Shown piece after piece: positions 1 to 9,571 of a stretch of DNA of 64,000 nt. The stretch lies in NCBI GenBank assembly GCA_963834755.1, contig CAWICQ010000012.1, forward strand, positions 372,001-436,000, given 5' to 3'. Numbering within the stretch: position 1 is the first letter of the stretch; each line of letters starts with the position of its first letter. The notes under the pieces are model-generated. The model made no database searches. It worked only from the letters and a program-made list of their open reading frames with translations, and was not told the origin of the DNA. The position numbers were made by a program, and so were the translations under genes. The stretch is from Dokdonella_A sp963834755. GTDB lineage: Bacteria; Pseudomonadota; Gammaproteobacteria; Xanthomonadales; Rhodanobacteraceae.

Positions 1-609
1 GACAGCACGATTCGCTCCGTCATGACATCACTGACCGGCCGCATCACGCAGATCCCTCCGGCCTATTCGGCCATCAAGCGCGACGGCGAGCGCATGTACC
101 GTCTCGCGCGACGCGGCGAAATCGTCGAGCCGCCATCGCGCGAAGTCGATGTATTCCGCTTCGGGCTGATCGAAAAACGCGCCGAAGGTTTGCGCATAGA
201 AGTCGAATGCGGTTCCGGGACCTACGTGCGCAGCCTCGTTCGCGATCTCGGCGAGCGGCTGGGCTGCGGGGCGCACGTGGTTTCGCTGCGCCGGCTCTGG
301 GTCGAGCCGTTCACCGATCCGTGCATGCTTGGATTGGATGAGCTGCGCGATCGGGCCGAAGCGGGCGAGGGCGCCTTGGACGCGCTGCTTCTGCCGCTCG
401 AGGCCGGACTTGCCGGCCACCCGACGGTCATCGTCGGCGACGATGACTCTGAACGCCTGCGCCAGGGCCAGCGGGTGGGTCTCGAAAGCGCTCCGCAAGG
501 GCGCTGCGTGGCCGTCGACGGCGAGGGCCGGGTCGTCGCGATCGTCGAGCGCGGCGTGGACGGATACCTGCGCTCCCGGCGCGGCTTCAATCCGGTGCAG
601 CGCGGCTAG
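1..609 (+). CDS. truB: tRNA pseudouridine(55) synthase TruB, 3' part
   Basis: The open frame runs in from the window edge and ends at a TAG at 607-609, so the N-terminal catalytic half is outside the window. The visible part starts just before a TruB-typical stretch (TGRITQIPPAYSAIKRDGERMYRLARRGE), followed by the GTYVRSLVRDLGERLG segment of the catalytic fold and a C-terminal PUA-like region (GDDDSERLRQGQRV). TruB makes pseudouridine 55 in the T-loop of tRNAs. Its position before rpsO and pnp is the conserved proteobacterial order. Family assignment is secure; the real start cannot be seen. Confidence 0.95.
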   Translation, partial: DSTIRSVMTSLTGRITQIPPAYSAIKRDGERMYRLARRGEIVEPPSREVDVFRFGLIEKRAEGLRIEVECGSGTYVRSLVRDLGERLGCGAHVVSLRRLWVEPFTDPCMLGLDELRDRAEAGEGALDALLLPLEAGLAGHPTVIVGDDDSERLRQGQRVGLESAPQGRCVAVDGEGRVVAIVERGVDGYLRSRRGFNPVQRG

Positions 610-635
610 CGAGGTAATCCCGCCCGCGTAAGCGC

Positions 636-665
636 TTGTTTTATCGGGTCCTGGACGGTTAAAAT
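636..665 (+). promoter_or_regulatory. Candidate sigma-70 promoter for rpsO
   Basis: A TTGTTT hexamer at 636-641 is separated by 18 bases from TAAAAT at 660-665, just after the truB stop and before the rpsO leader hairpin. Transcription would begin near 672, giving a leader of about 130 nt. This is pattern matching only. Confidence 0.5.
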
Positions 666-703
666 ATCTTGTTCACCGCAGCACGTCTGTCCAACCCGCG
701 GGG

Positions 704-773
704 CTTGCGAACGGCCACACGCCGTAGCGGCGAAGTCCGCATCGGATTTCTTCGCCGAGTGGCCGTTCGCAAG
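704..773 (+). promoter_or_regulatory. Long hairpin in the rpsO leader
   Basis: A perfect 15-bp inverted repeat (704-718 with 759-773) encloses further pairing: CGGCGAA at 728-734 with TTCGCCG at 751-757, and TCCG at 736-739 with CGGA at 743-746. The result is one long stem-loop ending about 30 nt before the rpsO start. It lacks a terminal T-run, so it is not an obvious terminator. In several bacteria S15 represses its own mRNA through leader structures; this is a plausible S15-responsive or processing element, but that role is inferred. Confidence 0.55.
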
Positions 774-802
774 TCTCGCTCTCGCTTCCAGGATTCATAG
801 TG

Positions 803-1072
803 ATGTCTCTTTCCAACGAACAGACCAGCAAAGTCATCGCGGATTATCGCCGCGCGGCCAACGACACGGGTTCGCCCGAAGTCCAGGTTGCGCTGCTGTC
901 CGCGCGCATCGAACACCTGACCAAGCATTTCGCCGATCACGAGAAGGATCACCACTCGCGTCGCGGCCTTTTGAAGATGGTCAACCAGCGCCGCCGCCTG
1001 CTCGGCTACCTCAAGAACAAGGACGGCGATCGGTACAAGACGCTCATCGAGCGTTTGGGCCTTCGTCGGTAG
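803..1072 (+). CDS. rpsO: 30S ribosomal protein S15
   Basis: An 89-residue protein matching S15 in length and sequence throughout, with characteristic segments such as NDTGSPEVQVALL, HEKDHHSRRGLL and the C-terminal LGLRR. S15 is a primary binder of 16S rRNA helices 20-22 and helps form the small-subunit platform. A GTG lies directly before the ATG at 803; the ATG gives the canonical N-terminus MSLSNEQ and is preferred. It sits between truB and pnp in the classical order, behind its own leader hairpin. Confidence 0.97.
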   Translation: MSLSNEQTSKVIADYRRAANDTGSPEVQVALLSARIEHLTKHFADHEKDHHSRRGLLKMVNQRRRLLGYLKNKDGDRYKTLIERLGLRR

Positions 1073-1210
1073 GCGTGCGGACGCTTGCGGCCGTCTTCGA
1101 TGCAGAGTGAACCAGCTCGTCGCCGCGGTTTGTCTGTGCGTTCGTCCTTGAACGCGACGTTAGCCTTCTAATCTCCACGTGTGCCGTCGCATCAAATTGG
1201 AATTTCAGAA

Positions 1211-1228
1211 GCGGCCATCGATGGCCGC
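1211..1228 (+). promoter_or_regulatory. 18-bp perfect palindrome between rpsO and pnp
   Basis: The 247-nt rpsO-pnp gap contains the perfect palindrome GCGGCCATCGATGGCCGC, which can fold into a short stem, about 90 nt before the pnp start. In E. coli this gap carries an RNase III site through which PNPase controls its own mRNA. The palindrome may play a similar part, but no such function can be read from sequence alone. A T-rich patch (TCTTTTTCGCTTTTTAG) follows around 1250. Confidence 0.35.
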
Positions 1229-1319
1229 ACCCTTCGAATTCAGCACGCTCTTTTTCGCTTTTTAGCTCTTTGTCAGCGAGAACGGCCATGGGGCCGCTCC
1301 GCACATCAGGAAGGATAAC

Positions 1320-3426
1320 GTGGCAAAAGTTTCCAAGTCGTTCCAGTACGGAAATCACGAGGTCACACTCGAAACGGGTGAAATCGCCCGCCAGGCGGGC
1401 GGTGCGGTGGTGGTCAGCATGGGCGGCACCGTCGTGCTTGTCACTGCGGTCGCGGCGCCCAAGGCGCGCGAAGGGCAGGATTTCTTTCCGCTCACCGTCG
1501 ACTACCAGGAAAAGTTCTATTCGGCCGGCCGCATTCCCGGCGGCTTCTTCAAGCGCGAAGGCCGTCCGACCGAGAAGGAAACGCTGACCTCGCGCCTGAT
1601 CGATCGTCCGGTGCGCCCGCTGTTCCCCGAGGAATTCAAGAACGAAGTGCAGGTCATCGCGACCGTGCTTTCGATGAATCCCGAAGTCGACGGCGATATT
1701 CCCGCGCTGATCGGCGCATCCGCAGCGCTGACGCTCTCCGGCGTTCCGTTCAAGGGTCCGATCGGCGCCGCGCGCGTCGGTTACGCCAACGGCAAGTACC
1801 TTTTGAACCCGACGCAGACGGAGCTTGAGACCTCGGATCTCAATCTCGTCGTCGCCGGTACCGCGAACGCGGTGCTGATGGTCGAATCCGAAGCCAAGCT
1901 CCTGAGCGAAGACGTCATGCTCGGCGCGGTCACGTTCGGTCATCGCGAAATGCAGAAAGCGATCCACGCGATCAGCGAGCTCGCGGTCGAAGCGGCCAAG
2001 CCGTCGTGGAACTGGCAGGCGCCGGCACAGAACACCGAACTCGTCGCCGCGCTGAAGAGCGCGCTCGGCAGCACCCTCGCCGACGCATTCCAGATCCGCG
2101 ACAAGCTGCAGCGCCGCGACGCGATCAACGCGCTCAAGAAGGACGTTTTCGAATCGCTGAAGGATCAGGCCGAAGCCGAAGGGCTGGTTGCCTGCCGATC
2201 TTTCCAAGGAATTCGCCGATCTCGAATACCGCACGCTGCGCGATGGCGTTCTGAAGACCAAGCAGCGCATCGACGGCCGCAATCTCGACGACATCCGCCC
2301 GATCACGGTGCGCGTCGGCGTGTTGCCGCGCACGCACGGCTCGGCGCTGTTCACGCGCGGCGAGACGCAGGCGCTGGTCGTCGTCACGCTCGGCACCACG
2401 CGCGATGCGCAGATCGTCGACGCGCCGGAAGGCGAATCGAAGGATCCGTTCCTGTTCCACTACAACTTCCCGCCGTTCTCGGTCGGCGAAACCGGCCGCA
2501 TGGCCGGCCCCAAGCGCCGCGAAATCGGCCATGGCCGCCTCGCCAAGCGCGGCGTGCAGGCCGTCAAGCCGTCGATGGAATCGTTCCCGTACGTGCTGCG
2601 CGTCGTCTCGGAGATCACCGAGTCGAACGGTTCATCTTCGATGGCTTCGGTCTGCGGCTCCTCGCTGGCGATGATGGATGCCGGCGTGCCGATCAAGGCA
2701 CCGGTCGCAGGTATCGCGATGGGCCTGGTCAAGGAAGGCAGCGATTTCGTCGTGCTGAGCGACATCCTCGGCGACGAGGATCATCTCGGCGACATGGACT
2801 TCAAGGTCGCCGGCACCGCCGACGGCGTCTCCGCGCTGCAGATGGACATCAAGATCGACGGCATCACCGAAGAAATCATGCGCACGGCGCTCGATCAGGC
2901 CAAGCGCGGCCGGCTGCACATCCTCGGCGAAATGGCCAAGGTCATCAGCGCCTCGCGCACCGAGATGAGCGAATTCGCTCCGCGTCTCCTCACGATGAAG
3001 ATTCATCCGGACAAGATCCGCGAAGTCATCGGCAAGGGCGGCACAACCATCCGTTCTATTACGGAGGAGACCGGCGCGACGATCGACATCAGCGACGACG
3101 GCACGGTCGTCATCGCCTCGGTCAGCCGCGAAGCCGCGGACGCCGCGAAGAAGCGCATCGAGCAGATCGTCTCCGACGTCGAGCCCGGCCGCATCTACGA
3201 GGGCAAGGTCGCCAAGCTGATGGATTTCGGCGCGTTCGTGACGATCCTTCCGGGCAAGGATGGACTCGTGCACGTCTCGCAGATCTCCAACGAGCGCGTC
3301 GAGAAGGTCTCCGACAAGCTCAAGGAAGGCGACATCGTCAAGGTCAAGGTGCTCGAGGTCGACAAGCAGGGTCGCATTCGGCTGTCGATGAAGGCCGTTG
3401 CCGAAGAAGAGAAAGGCGCTGCGTAA
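1320..3426 (+). CDS. pnp: Polynucleotide phosphorylase, interrupted by an apparent one-base insertion
   Basis: The frame opens at a GTG at 1320 behind an AGGAAGG ribosome-binding site and encodes the N-terminal RNase PH domain (MAKVSKSFQYGNHEVTLETGEIARQ). Near 2181-2183 the coding frame moves by one: dropping one G from the GGG there gives the expected EGWLPADLSKEFADLEYRTL and a full 701-residue protein. After the second RNase PH domain come a KH domain (IREVIGKGGTTIRSI) and an S1 domain (GRIYEGKVAKLMDFGAFV). PNPase is a phosphorolytic 3'-5' exoribonuclease of the degradosome. Apart from the shift the gene looks intact, so a sequencing error is more likely than a true break. Confidence 0.93.
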
Positions 3427-3470
3427 TTCGCGCTTCGAACGAAACGAGAAACGGCGTTTCGAATGGAATG

Positions 3471-3502
3471 AAAAGGCGGGCCTTGTGCCCGCCTTTTTGT
3501 TT
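3471..3502 (+). terminator. Rho-independent terminator after pnp
   Basis: AAAAGGCGGGC at 3471-3481 pairs with GCCCGCCTTTT at 3487-3497 around a 5-nt loop and runs into TTTTTGTTTTG. It lies about 45 nt past the pnp stop and is the clearest terminator in this part of the window. Confidence 0.88.
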
Positions 3503-3539
3503 TGTGGCGAGCCGCAAACGCTGACCCGTCGTTCCGACC

Positions 3540-3680
3540 GCTCACCCCGGCGTTCCGATCCCACTCCATCGTCCCGGCGAGAGCCGGGACCCGTTTTGGT
3601 TCCGCCAAGTAGAGCAGCGGCACATGGATCCCGCCTTTCGCCGGGATGACGAAGTGCCGCGCCCACTGGAATGACGAAAT
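3540..3680. repeat. Dispersed repeat, 'GATCCCG...CGCCGGGATGACGAA' type
   Basis: Non-coding stretch between pnp and the sulfotransferase. It holds short inverted pieces (GTCCCGGCGAGAGCCGGGAC near 3573 and GATCCCGCCTTTCGCCGGGATGACGAA near 3627) of a family common in Xanthomonadales and other proteobacteria. A second, clearer copy lies at 16695-16790. Confidence 0.6.
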
Positions 3681-3689
3681 GCGCGCGCG

Positions 3690-5309
3690 CTAAGATTTCA
3701 ATAGAGCGCGCAACGGGTCGAGCAACGAGCCGTAGCGCGCCGCACGCGCCGTATCGCCGCGCAGCGGTTCGCGCACCTGGGCCGAGCTCGCTGTGCGCAC
3801 CGCGCGCGTGCTTTCGTTGAAACGCAGGCAAGCCTGGTCGAACGGGAGGCCGCAGAAATCCAGCACGCGGCGAATCTCGGATTCCGCATCGGCGACAAGC
3901 CGCTCGTGCTCGATTTCGAGTATTTGCTCGGGGAATCGTCGCCGCCAGAATCGCATGGCGTGATCGTAGTCGCGCCAAAACGACGCGAGCTCGGCCAGGT
4001 CATACGCGAACGCGAGCTCGCTCGCGAACAGTTGCCGGTAACAACTGAGACACGTCTCGACCGCGTCGCGCCGGCAATCGACGATGAGCGCGCCCGGCAG
4101 CATCGCCCTCAGAGCGCCGACGTAGCGCCAGTTGAGCAGCGCCTTGTCCGTGAACCACGCATGCGCGCCGCGGCGAGCGGCGATTCTATCGAGATAACTC
4201 TTTCCGAGCCGATTCCAGTCTTGCGGGGTCGCCGACGAAACCCAGACTGGAAAGTCCATTTCGCGGCGCTGCGATTCGTCGCGGATGATGTCGCGGACAT
4301 CGTCGAGTTCGCCGCCGGCTGCGAGATCGGGATGAGCCGCAAGAATCTGCTCGATCAACGTTGACCCGGAGCGCGGCATGCCGACGATGAAGATGACGCC
4401 GCGCCCGAGCGCGCCGTCCGACGCCGTTGCGATCGCGGCGTCGAACGCCTGCTCGATCGCGCGCGCATTCGCCGAAAATTTCGCCGCATCCCAGCGCGAT
4501 TGACGGCGCCGCGCCGCGTTCGCGGCCGTCAGAGCACCAAACGCATCTTCATTGCGATCGTTATCCTCGAGCGCCTTCGCCAAGGCGAACAACGCAGGCG
4601 CGCGGTCGAGCTCGCGCAGCCCGTCGCCGTTCGCGATCGCTTCGATCGCGACGAGATCGTCGGCGCCGAATCGCGCCGTGCGCAACGTGGAAAGGCCATA
4701 CCATGCCAGCGCGGATTGCGGCGCATAGGAAAGCGAACGCCGATACTCGGCTTCGGCTTCGTCGACGCGACCGGCGAAATGCAGCTGGCGCGCGAGCATG
4801 TCGCGCGCGGTGACATTCTGCGGCTCACGCTGAAGCGCTTCGCGCAGCGTCGCCATCGATTGCTCGATGTCGCCGACGCGCTCGAGCACTTGCGCGAGGC
4901 CGAGCAATGGCGCCACGCGCCGAGGTTCCATTTCGGCGCTCCGTCGAAACGCGCCGATCGCGTCCTCGGTGTCGCCGTTTCGCGCCAACGCACTGCCGAG
5001 ATCGATCATCGCCTGCGCGTCGTACGGCCGTGCCGCCAGTACGCGTCGCAGCAATTCGATGCTTTCGACGCTGCGGCCTTGGAGATGCGCGACGGCCGCG
5101 CGCACGCGCAGCACTTCCGGATGCGCAGGCGCGAGTGCGTGCAGCGCCGTCAGTTTTCGCTGCACGTCGTCCCAGTTGCGCGTCTGCAATGCGGCGTGGA
5201 CGTCCTGCAGCAATTTGATCGCACCGGGCGAAAGACCGGCGGTTCGATCGAAAGGCATCGCCGCCGTCGGCGCGGCCTGCGCGGTATCCGGATGCGGCGG
5301 TTGCGACAT
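3690..5309 (-). CDS. TPR-repeat sulfotransferase family protein
   Basis: 539 residues from the ATG at 5309. Roughly residues 40-230 are TPR-like helical repeats (for example AQAMIDLGSALARNGDTEDAIGAFRRSAEMEP). A sulfotransferase domain begins with a PAPS-binding loop, GMPRSGS at about residues 310-316, and continues through RDAVETCLSCYRQLF and IEHERLVADAESEIRRVLDFCGLPF. Such proteins transfer sulfate from PAPS to an acceptor; the TPRs may recruit it. The acceptor is unknown and nothing in the neighbourhood identifies it. A longer frame reaches 5381, but the start at 5309 avoids an unlikely basic N-terminus. No signal peptide is evident, so it is probably cytoplasmic. Confidence 0.85.
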   Translation of the reverse strand: MSQPPHPDTAQAAPTAAMPFDRTAGLSPGAIKLLQDVHAALQTRNWDDVQRKLTALHALAPAHPEVLRVRAAVAHLQGRSVESIELLRRVLAARPYDAQAMIDLGSALARNGDTEDAIGAFRRSAEMEPRRVAPLLGLAQVLERVGDIEQSMATLREALQREPQNVTARDMLARQLHFAGRVDEAEAEYRRSLSYAPQSALAWYGLSTLRTARFGADDLVAIEAIANGDGLRELDRAPALFALAKALEDNDRNEDAFGALTAANAARRRQSRWDAAKFSANARAIEQAFDAAIATASDGALGRGVIFIVGMPRSGSTLIEQILAAHPDLAAGGELDDVRDIIRDESQRREMDFPVWVSSATPQDWNRLGKSYLDRIAARRGAHAWFTDKALLNWRYVGALRAMLPGALIVDCRRDAVETCLSCYRQLFASELAFAYDLAELASFWRDYDHAMRFWRRRFPEQILEIEHERLVADAESEIRRVLDFCGLPFDQACLRFNESTRAVRTASSAQVREPLRGDTARAARYGSLLDPLRALLKS

Positions 5310-5432
5310 GGCGCTATTGCGAACCTGAAATCCGTGGACAGCGGCGCGAGCGGCGACAAGCGATGCGCACGCGAAACGCAAGTGTACCGGCTCTCGTCGC
5401 GCCGCGAAGATGCGTCGCTGAACCGACGCCCC

Positions 5433-6131
5433 TCAGGAACCCGACACCAACGTACCCAGGCGAACCATGCGCTGCAGCGTCTCGCCGTTGCGCACGATCG
5501 TGAGCGTCACCGGGTGCCCGGCATGCGCGCGCAGGCGATTCTGGAAATCGGCGCGATCGACGATCGCTTCGCCGTCGCACTTCAGCACGATATCGCCGTT
5601 CAGGAGGTTCGCACGCGAAGCCGGCGAATCGTTGACGACCGCGCCTATCGCGACGCCGCCGCCGGTTCCGATCTCGCTCATTTCCTCGGGACGAAGATCG
5701 CGGAAGGTCGCGCCGAACGGCAGCTTGAAGCGTACGTAGTAGGCGATCGTGAGCTGATTCGCGGCGGAATCGGAATACACGATCGCGCGATCGGCACCCA
5801 CGCGTTCGGCCTGGCGCAGCACCTTGTCGCGCGCGTGCGCGTCATCCGCCGGAAAATGTGATGTGCCGATGCGCATGAAGCTTTGAACACGCAGCCGATC
5901 CTCGTCGGCGCCGGCGCTCTTGCCATCGCTGATCTCAGGCTGCGCCGGTGGTGGCGCGGCGCGCAGATCGGCGATCAGTTGCGGCTCACGGCCGCTGACG
6001 GTCTCGTAGGCGCCGGTTTCTTCTGGCGGCAGGACAGTCGGCTTCGGCGTGAAAATCGATTGCGGTCCGCTCGCGCAACCGGCGACGACGAGCGTAAAAG
6101 CAAGAGCGAGCGATCGCAGGCTTAGGCTCAT
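5433..6131 (-). CDS. PDZ-domain lipoprotein
   Basis: 232 residues with a lipoprotein signal peptide ending in a VAGC lipobox (Cys19). The middle (residues about 85-140) has a small alpha/beta region including ERVGADRAIVYSD and TIAYYVRFKLPFGATFRDL. The C-terminal 80 residues form a PDZ-like domain (GVAIGAVVNDSPASRANLLNGDIVLKCDGEAI). It is probably anchored to the outer membrane facing the periplasm, where the PDZ domain would bind peptide ends. A GGAG ribosome-binding site precedes the ATG at 6131. It may share a transcript with the sulfotransferase gene 123 nt downstream. The precise role is unknown. Confidence 0.8.
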   Translation of the reverse strand: MSLSLRSLALAFTLVVAGCASGPQSIFTPKPTVLPPEETGAYETVSGREPQLIADLRAAPPPAQPEISDGKSAGADEDRLRVQSFMRIGTSHFPADDAHARDKVLRQAERVGADRAIVYSDSAANQLTIAYYVRFKLPFGATFRDLRPEEMSEIGTGGGVAIGAVVNDSPASRANLLNGDIVLKCDGEAIVDRADFQNRLRAHAGHPVTLTIVRNGETLQRMVRLGTLVSGS

Positions 6132-6246
6132 GAGTGAACTCCTTCGATCATCGAGACGGCCATCGGAGACCGCGGAGGATGCCGCACGCCAGCTGACTGG
6201 CGACCGACGAGGCCAGGATTCACGGCCTCGTCGCGGAGCTGGCCGG

Positions 6247-6891
6247 TCAAGGCAAGTTTGTGCCCGATGCCGTGGAGGGAGGCAGCGAGCGTGCCGATTC
6301 CTCCGTGCCTGCTTGATCGCGCAACGCGGATCGGTTGCGTCGCTGCCGCCGGTAACGCGCGATCCAGATCAAGTGTACGAGCATCATGGCCGCAACACCG
6401 GCGCCGGCGCCGCGCACGGCAGGATGCGGCACGTATGCCGCAAGCAACGCCAACGGCAGCAGCACCGCAGAGGTCTGATACATCGAAAGACGCAGCGTGA
6501 GCTCGTGGTTTATCGCAACGAAGCCGTCGATCTGTTCGGGATGCCGCTTGATCTGCGCGAAGATTGCGAGATTGCCGAGATGACGGCCGTTGATCATGCC
6601 CTGCAGGCCGATTGCAAAACCGAGGATGAAGGAGGTCAATGGATCATCGTCGGTCGCTGAAAGGTTGGCGATCGCGAAGAACAGCAGAGTGACCAAAAGC
6701 ACAAGCGCAAGATGGCGCGGATTCAGCCAGCGTCCGCGCTGAACCGCGCGTTGCCAGAGCGGATTCAACTCGTAATGCTGAACGCGAAAGTGATCGGAGT
6801 ACCCGCTTTTCCGTAGGCGCGAGCCAGCGATTGTCAGGAGGTAGTCGCTGACCATCAGAAGCGGCACCAGCAGAAACTCAGGATGTTTCAC
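6247..6891 (-). CDS. Multipass membrane protein of unknown function
   Basis: 214 residues starting at a GTG at 6891 that follows a GAGGG motif. It has about four to five hydrophobic segments: near the N-terminus (FLLVPLLMVSDYLLTIAG), at residues about 62-78 (ALVLLVTLLFFAIANLS), 85-100 (LTSFILGFAIGLQGMI), 140-155 and 160-178. Between the first two is a conserved-looking polar stretch (HYELNPLWQRAVQRGRWLNPRHL). I do not recognise a named family. It is divergent from the regulator gene at 7029, and the two may share a promoter region. Confidence 0.7.
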   Translation of the reverse strand: MKHPEFLLVPLLMVSDYLLTIAGSRLRKSGYSDHFRVQHYELNPLWQRAVQRGRWLNPRHLALVLLVTLLFFAIANLSATDDDPLTSFILGFAIGLQGMINGRHLGNLAIFAQIKRHPEQIDGFVAINHELTLRLSMYQTSAVLLPLALLAAYVPHPAVRGAGAGVAAMMLVHLIWIARYRRQRRNRSALRDQAGTEESARSLPPSTASGTNLP

Positions 6892-7028
6892 TGATCAACC
6901 CTCGACGCCACCGCAGAGCTTGGCGAAAAATGCGACGCGGCAGCGCAAACGGCCATCCGCAAATGTCAACGCGGCCGCTGCGAAGCGGCTTCTGGCATCC
7001 TATACGGAGAAACGCGCCTTCGCCCGCC

Positions 7029-9503
7029 ATGTCGTCCTATCGCTTCAACGATTTCGAGCTGATTCCCGACACGCGCCGCCTGATTCGGGCCGGTGAAGAC
7101 GTGCCGATCAGCATTCGTGGATTCGAGGTGGTCGCGTATCTCGTAGAGAACCGTCAGCGCGCGGTCGGGCGCGACGAGCTCCTGTCCGCGGTTTGGGGCC
7201 GCGTCGACGGCGGTGACGCAACGCTCGCGCAGGCCGTACTAAAGGCACGCCGCGCGCTTGGCGACGATGGCAACGCGCAGAACTACATTCGCACCGTCGC
7301 GCGCTATGGCTATCAGTGGGTTGCACCGACGACCGAAGCGGACTCTTCGAGTCCCGAGGCGCCGCTACCCGCGCGCGCGCCGCCGCCGGTCGCGGAAATC
7401 GGCGAAGCCGCGTCGGCCAAACAGCACGACGCGATCGTCGAGACGCACGGTCGCAATGCAGACCCGCGCCACATGCGGCGCTGGATTCCGATCGGCGCGT
7501 TTGCTCTCGTGTCCCTTGCGGTGATTGCAATGGCCTACGGCGTGCTGCATTCGCGCACGCAGGTCGAGGCGCCGGTGCAGACCGTGCACGCGGTCGTCGG
7601 CGACACAGTGCCTGGCTTGATTCTCGTCACGCCGACGCGCGTACGCAGCGTCGCCGCGGATGACGGCTGGATGCGCCTCGGCGTCATGTCGATGAGCGCG
7701 CAGGCGCTGGCGGGCGTTGCGGGTCACGCGGTCGTGCCGGACGAAACGACGCTCGCGGCGGTGGCGCACGCGGGTCCGAACGCCGGTGTCGCGGAACTGC
7801 GCGCGGCGACCGGTGCTGCGGTCGTGATCGCTTCCGAAGCGAATCATGTCGGCGAGGATTGGCGCATCGATGCGACGGTGTTCAACGCGGACGGCAGCGC
7901 GCAGATCGTCAGTGCGCGTGCGGGCGATGCGGTCGCGGCCGCGAGCAGTCTCGCGCGCAATCTGCGCGAGTTGCTTGCACCCGAAGGCGGCGCAGAGACC
8001 GATGAACCGGTTGCGCCCGATGTGCTCGCGCTCGCCGCGCATATGAAAGCCGCGATCCTCGAAGCGCAGAACGGCCGCGCGCTCGCGCTGCTCGAAAAAG
8101 CGCCGAAGGCGCTCGCGGAAACGCCGCAGATCGTGCTGCTTCAGGCTGATGCGCTGACCCAGCTTGGTCGAGCACAAGAAGCAATCGACGCGTTGCGCCC
8201 GCTGGTCGATCGCGCCGCCGTGATCACCCCGCCGCCGCGTTGGCTGCCGGGAGCGTGGAGCGCGCTCGGCGACAGCGAGCTCGCGCGTGGCCATCCGGCC
8301 GAAGCGGACGCTTATTTCCGTCGTGCGATCCAGCTCGAAGGCGTTGCCGATCGCCGCAGTCTCGGGCTTGCCTGGCGCGGTCTCGGCATCGCGCAGATCG
8401 TCCGCAACGATCTCGACGGCGCCGAGCAGAGTTATCTGCGTGCGCGCCTCGAGCTCGAGCCGGTCGGCGATCGCTTGCTGCTGGCGCGCGTGACCGACGG
8501 CCTCGGCTACATCGCGACGACGCGCGGACGCATGGCCGACGCGTTGATGTTGTACGAACAGGCTGCCGACATGGGCGCGGCGGCCGGTCTCAACGAGACC
8601 GAGCTCGGATCGCGGCTCAACATCGCGCAGGCGCACCATTATCTGCTGCACCACGCGCTCGCGCTCGACAAGTTGCGCGCGTTGCTGCCGCGCATTCGCG
8701 CGGTCGATTATCCGGCGCTGCACAAGTTCGGCGCGATCGCGTATGTCGACGCGCTGATCGAGACCGGCGCGATGTCCGAAGCGAGAACCGAGCTCGCGAA
8801 GCTCGGCGAAAACGCACCGGCGGACGTCGCGACCGATGCCGTCGTCGACGTGCGTCTGGACGAAGCGACGATCGATCTTGCGCTCGGCGATGCGTCTTCG
8901 GCGATCCGTCTTGCCGACGCAGTGCATCGCGAGCGCGATGCGAGCTCCGCGCCGGATCCGCGTTTCGAGGCGCAGGCCTTGTTGCTCAATGCGTACCTTG
9001 ATGCCGGCGATCGCAAATCGGCGGCCGCGCTCGCGAGCGATGCCGGCGCGTGGTCACCGGGGAACGCGGGTGCGCCCGCGCGCGTACACGCGCAGGTCGC
9101 GCAAGCGCGCTGGGCCGCGCTCGGCGGCGATGCGTCGGCGGCACTCGATCACTACCAGCAGGCGCTCGCGCTCGCGCGGGATTTCGGCACGCCGCTCGTG
9201 TTGCGCGACGCCGCGGTGCCGTACGCGCAATTCCAGCTCGACGCGGGCGCCACCGATCTTGCGCGCGCGACCGCCAGCGTCGTCGGTCCGTACGCGGAGG
9301 ACGATTTCGCGATCGCGCTGCTGATGGCCCGCGTCGCCGCGGCGACGCACGATGAGAATCTCGCGCGTTCGTATTTTGCGCAGGCGCACCGCCTCGCCGG
9401 CGAGCGCTGGACCCCAACGCTGGCCAACGAGGAGGCTCGGCTGGTTGGGCCGCAATCGGTGCCGCCGCGCGATCCGCCGCCGCGCGCGATCGCCGGAGGT
9501 TGA
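7029..9503 (+). CDS. ToxR/CadC-like transmembrane regulator with TPR sensor region
   Basis: 824 residues from the ATG at 7029. Residues 5-100 form an OmpR/PhoB-type winged helix (YRFNDFELIPDTRRLI ... RALGDDGNAQNYIRTVARYGYQW). A proline/alanine-rich linker follows, then a single membrane helix at about 152-174 (WIPIGAFALVSLAVIAMAY). The remaining ~640 residues are periplasmic, with many TPR-like repeats. This is the architecture of one-component membrane regulators that bind DNA from the membrane and sense a periplasmic signal. Target and signal are unknown; the divergent membrane protein at 6247-6891 and the BamE-like gene downstream are natural candidates for control. Confidence 0.87.
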   Translation: MSSYRFNDFELIPDTRRLIRAGEDVPISIRGFEVVAYLVENRQRAVGRDELLSAVWGRVDGGDATLAQAVLKARRALGDDGNAQNYIRTVARYGYQWVAPTTEADSSSPEAPLPARAPPPVAEIGEAASAKQHDAIVETHGRNADPRHMRRWIPIGAFALVSLAVIAMAYGVLHSRTQVEAPVQTVHAVVGDTVPGLILVTPTRVRSVAADDGWMRLGVMSMSAQALAGVAGHAVVPDETTLAAVAHAGPNAGVAELRAATGAAVVIASEANHVGEDWRIDATVFNADGSAQIVSARAGDAVAAASSLARNLRELLAPEGGAETDEPVAPDVLALAAHMKAAILEAQNGRALALLEKAPKALAETPQIVLLQADALTQLGRAQEAIDALRPLVDRAAVITPPPRWLPGAWSALGDSELARGHPAEADAYFRRAIQLEGVADRRSLGLAWRGLGIAQIVRNDLDGAEQSYLRARLELEPVGDRLLLARVTDGLGYIATTRGRMADALMLYEQAADMGAAAGLNETELGSRLNIAQAHHYLLHHALALDKLRALLPRIRAVDYPALHKFGAIAYVDALIETGAMSEARTELAKLGENAPADVATDAVVDVRLDEATIDLALGDASSAIRLADAVHRERDASSAPDPRFEAQALLLNAYLDAGDRKSAAALASDAGAWSPGNAGAPARVHAQVAQARWAALGGDASAALDHYQQALALARDFGTPLVLRDAAVPYAQFQLDAGATDLARATASVVGPYAEDDFAIALLMARVAAATHDENLARSYFAQAHRLAGERWTPTLANEEARLVGPQSVPPRDPPPRAIAGG

Positions 9504-9571
9504 TCGAGCTCGGCCCCTAGCGGCTAGAATGGTCCCCGGCGCCGCGCGGCGGTGCCGAACCGCTGGAGACT

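Noticed and set aside
2175..2190. Programmed frameshift in pnp
   Set aside because: No slippery heptamer or downstream pseudoknot is evident, pnp is not known for this, and similar one-base insertions occur in mutS and alaS.
1044..2399. 451-codon minus-strand open frame over rpsO and pnp
   Set aside because: Antisense to conserved genes and without recognisable domains.
7365..8927. 520-codon minus-strand open frame
   Set aside because: Antisense shadow of the ToxR-like regulator, with low-complexity Arg/Ala composition and no family features.
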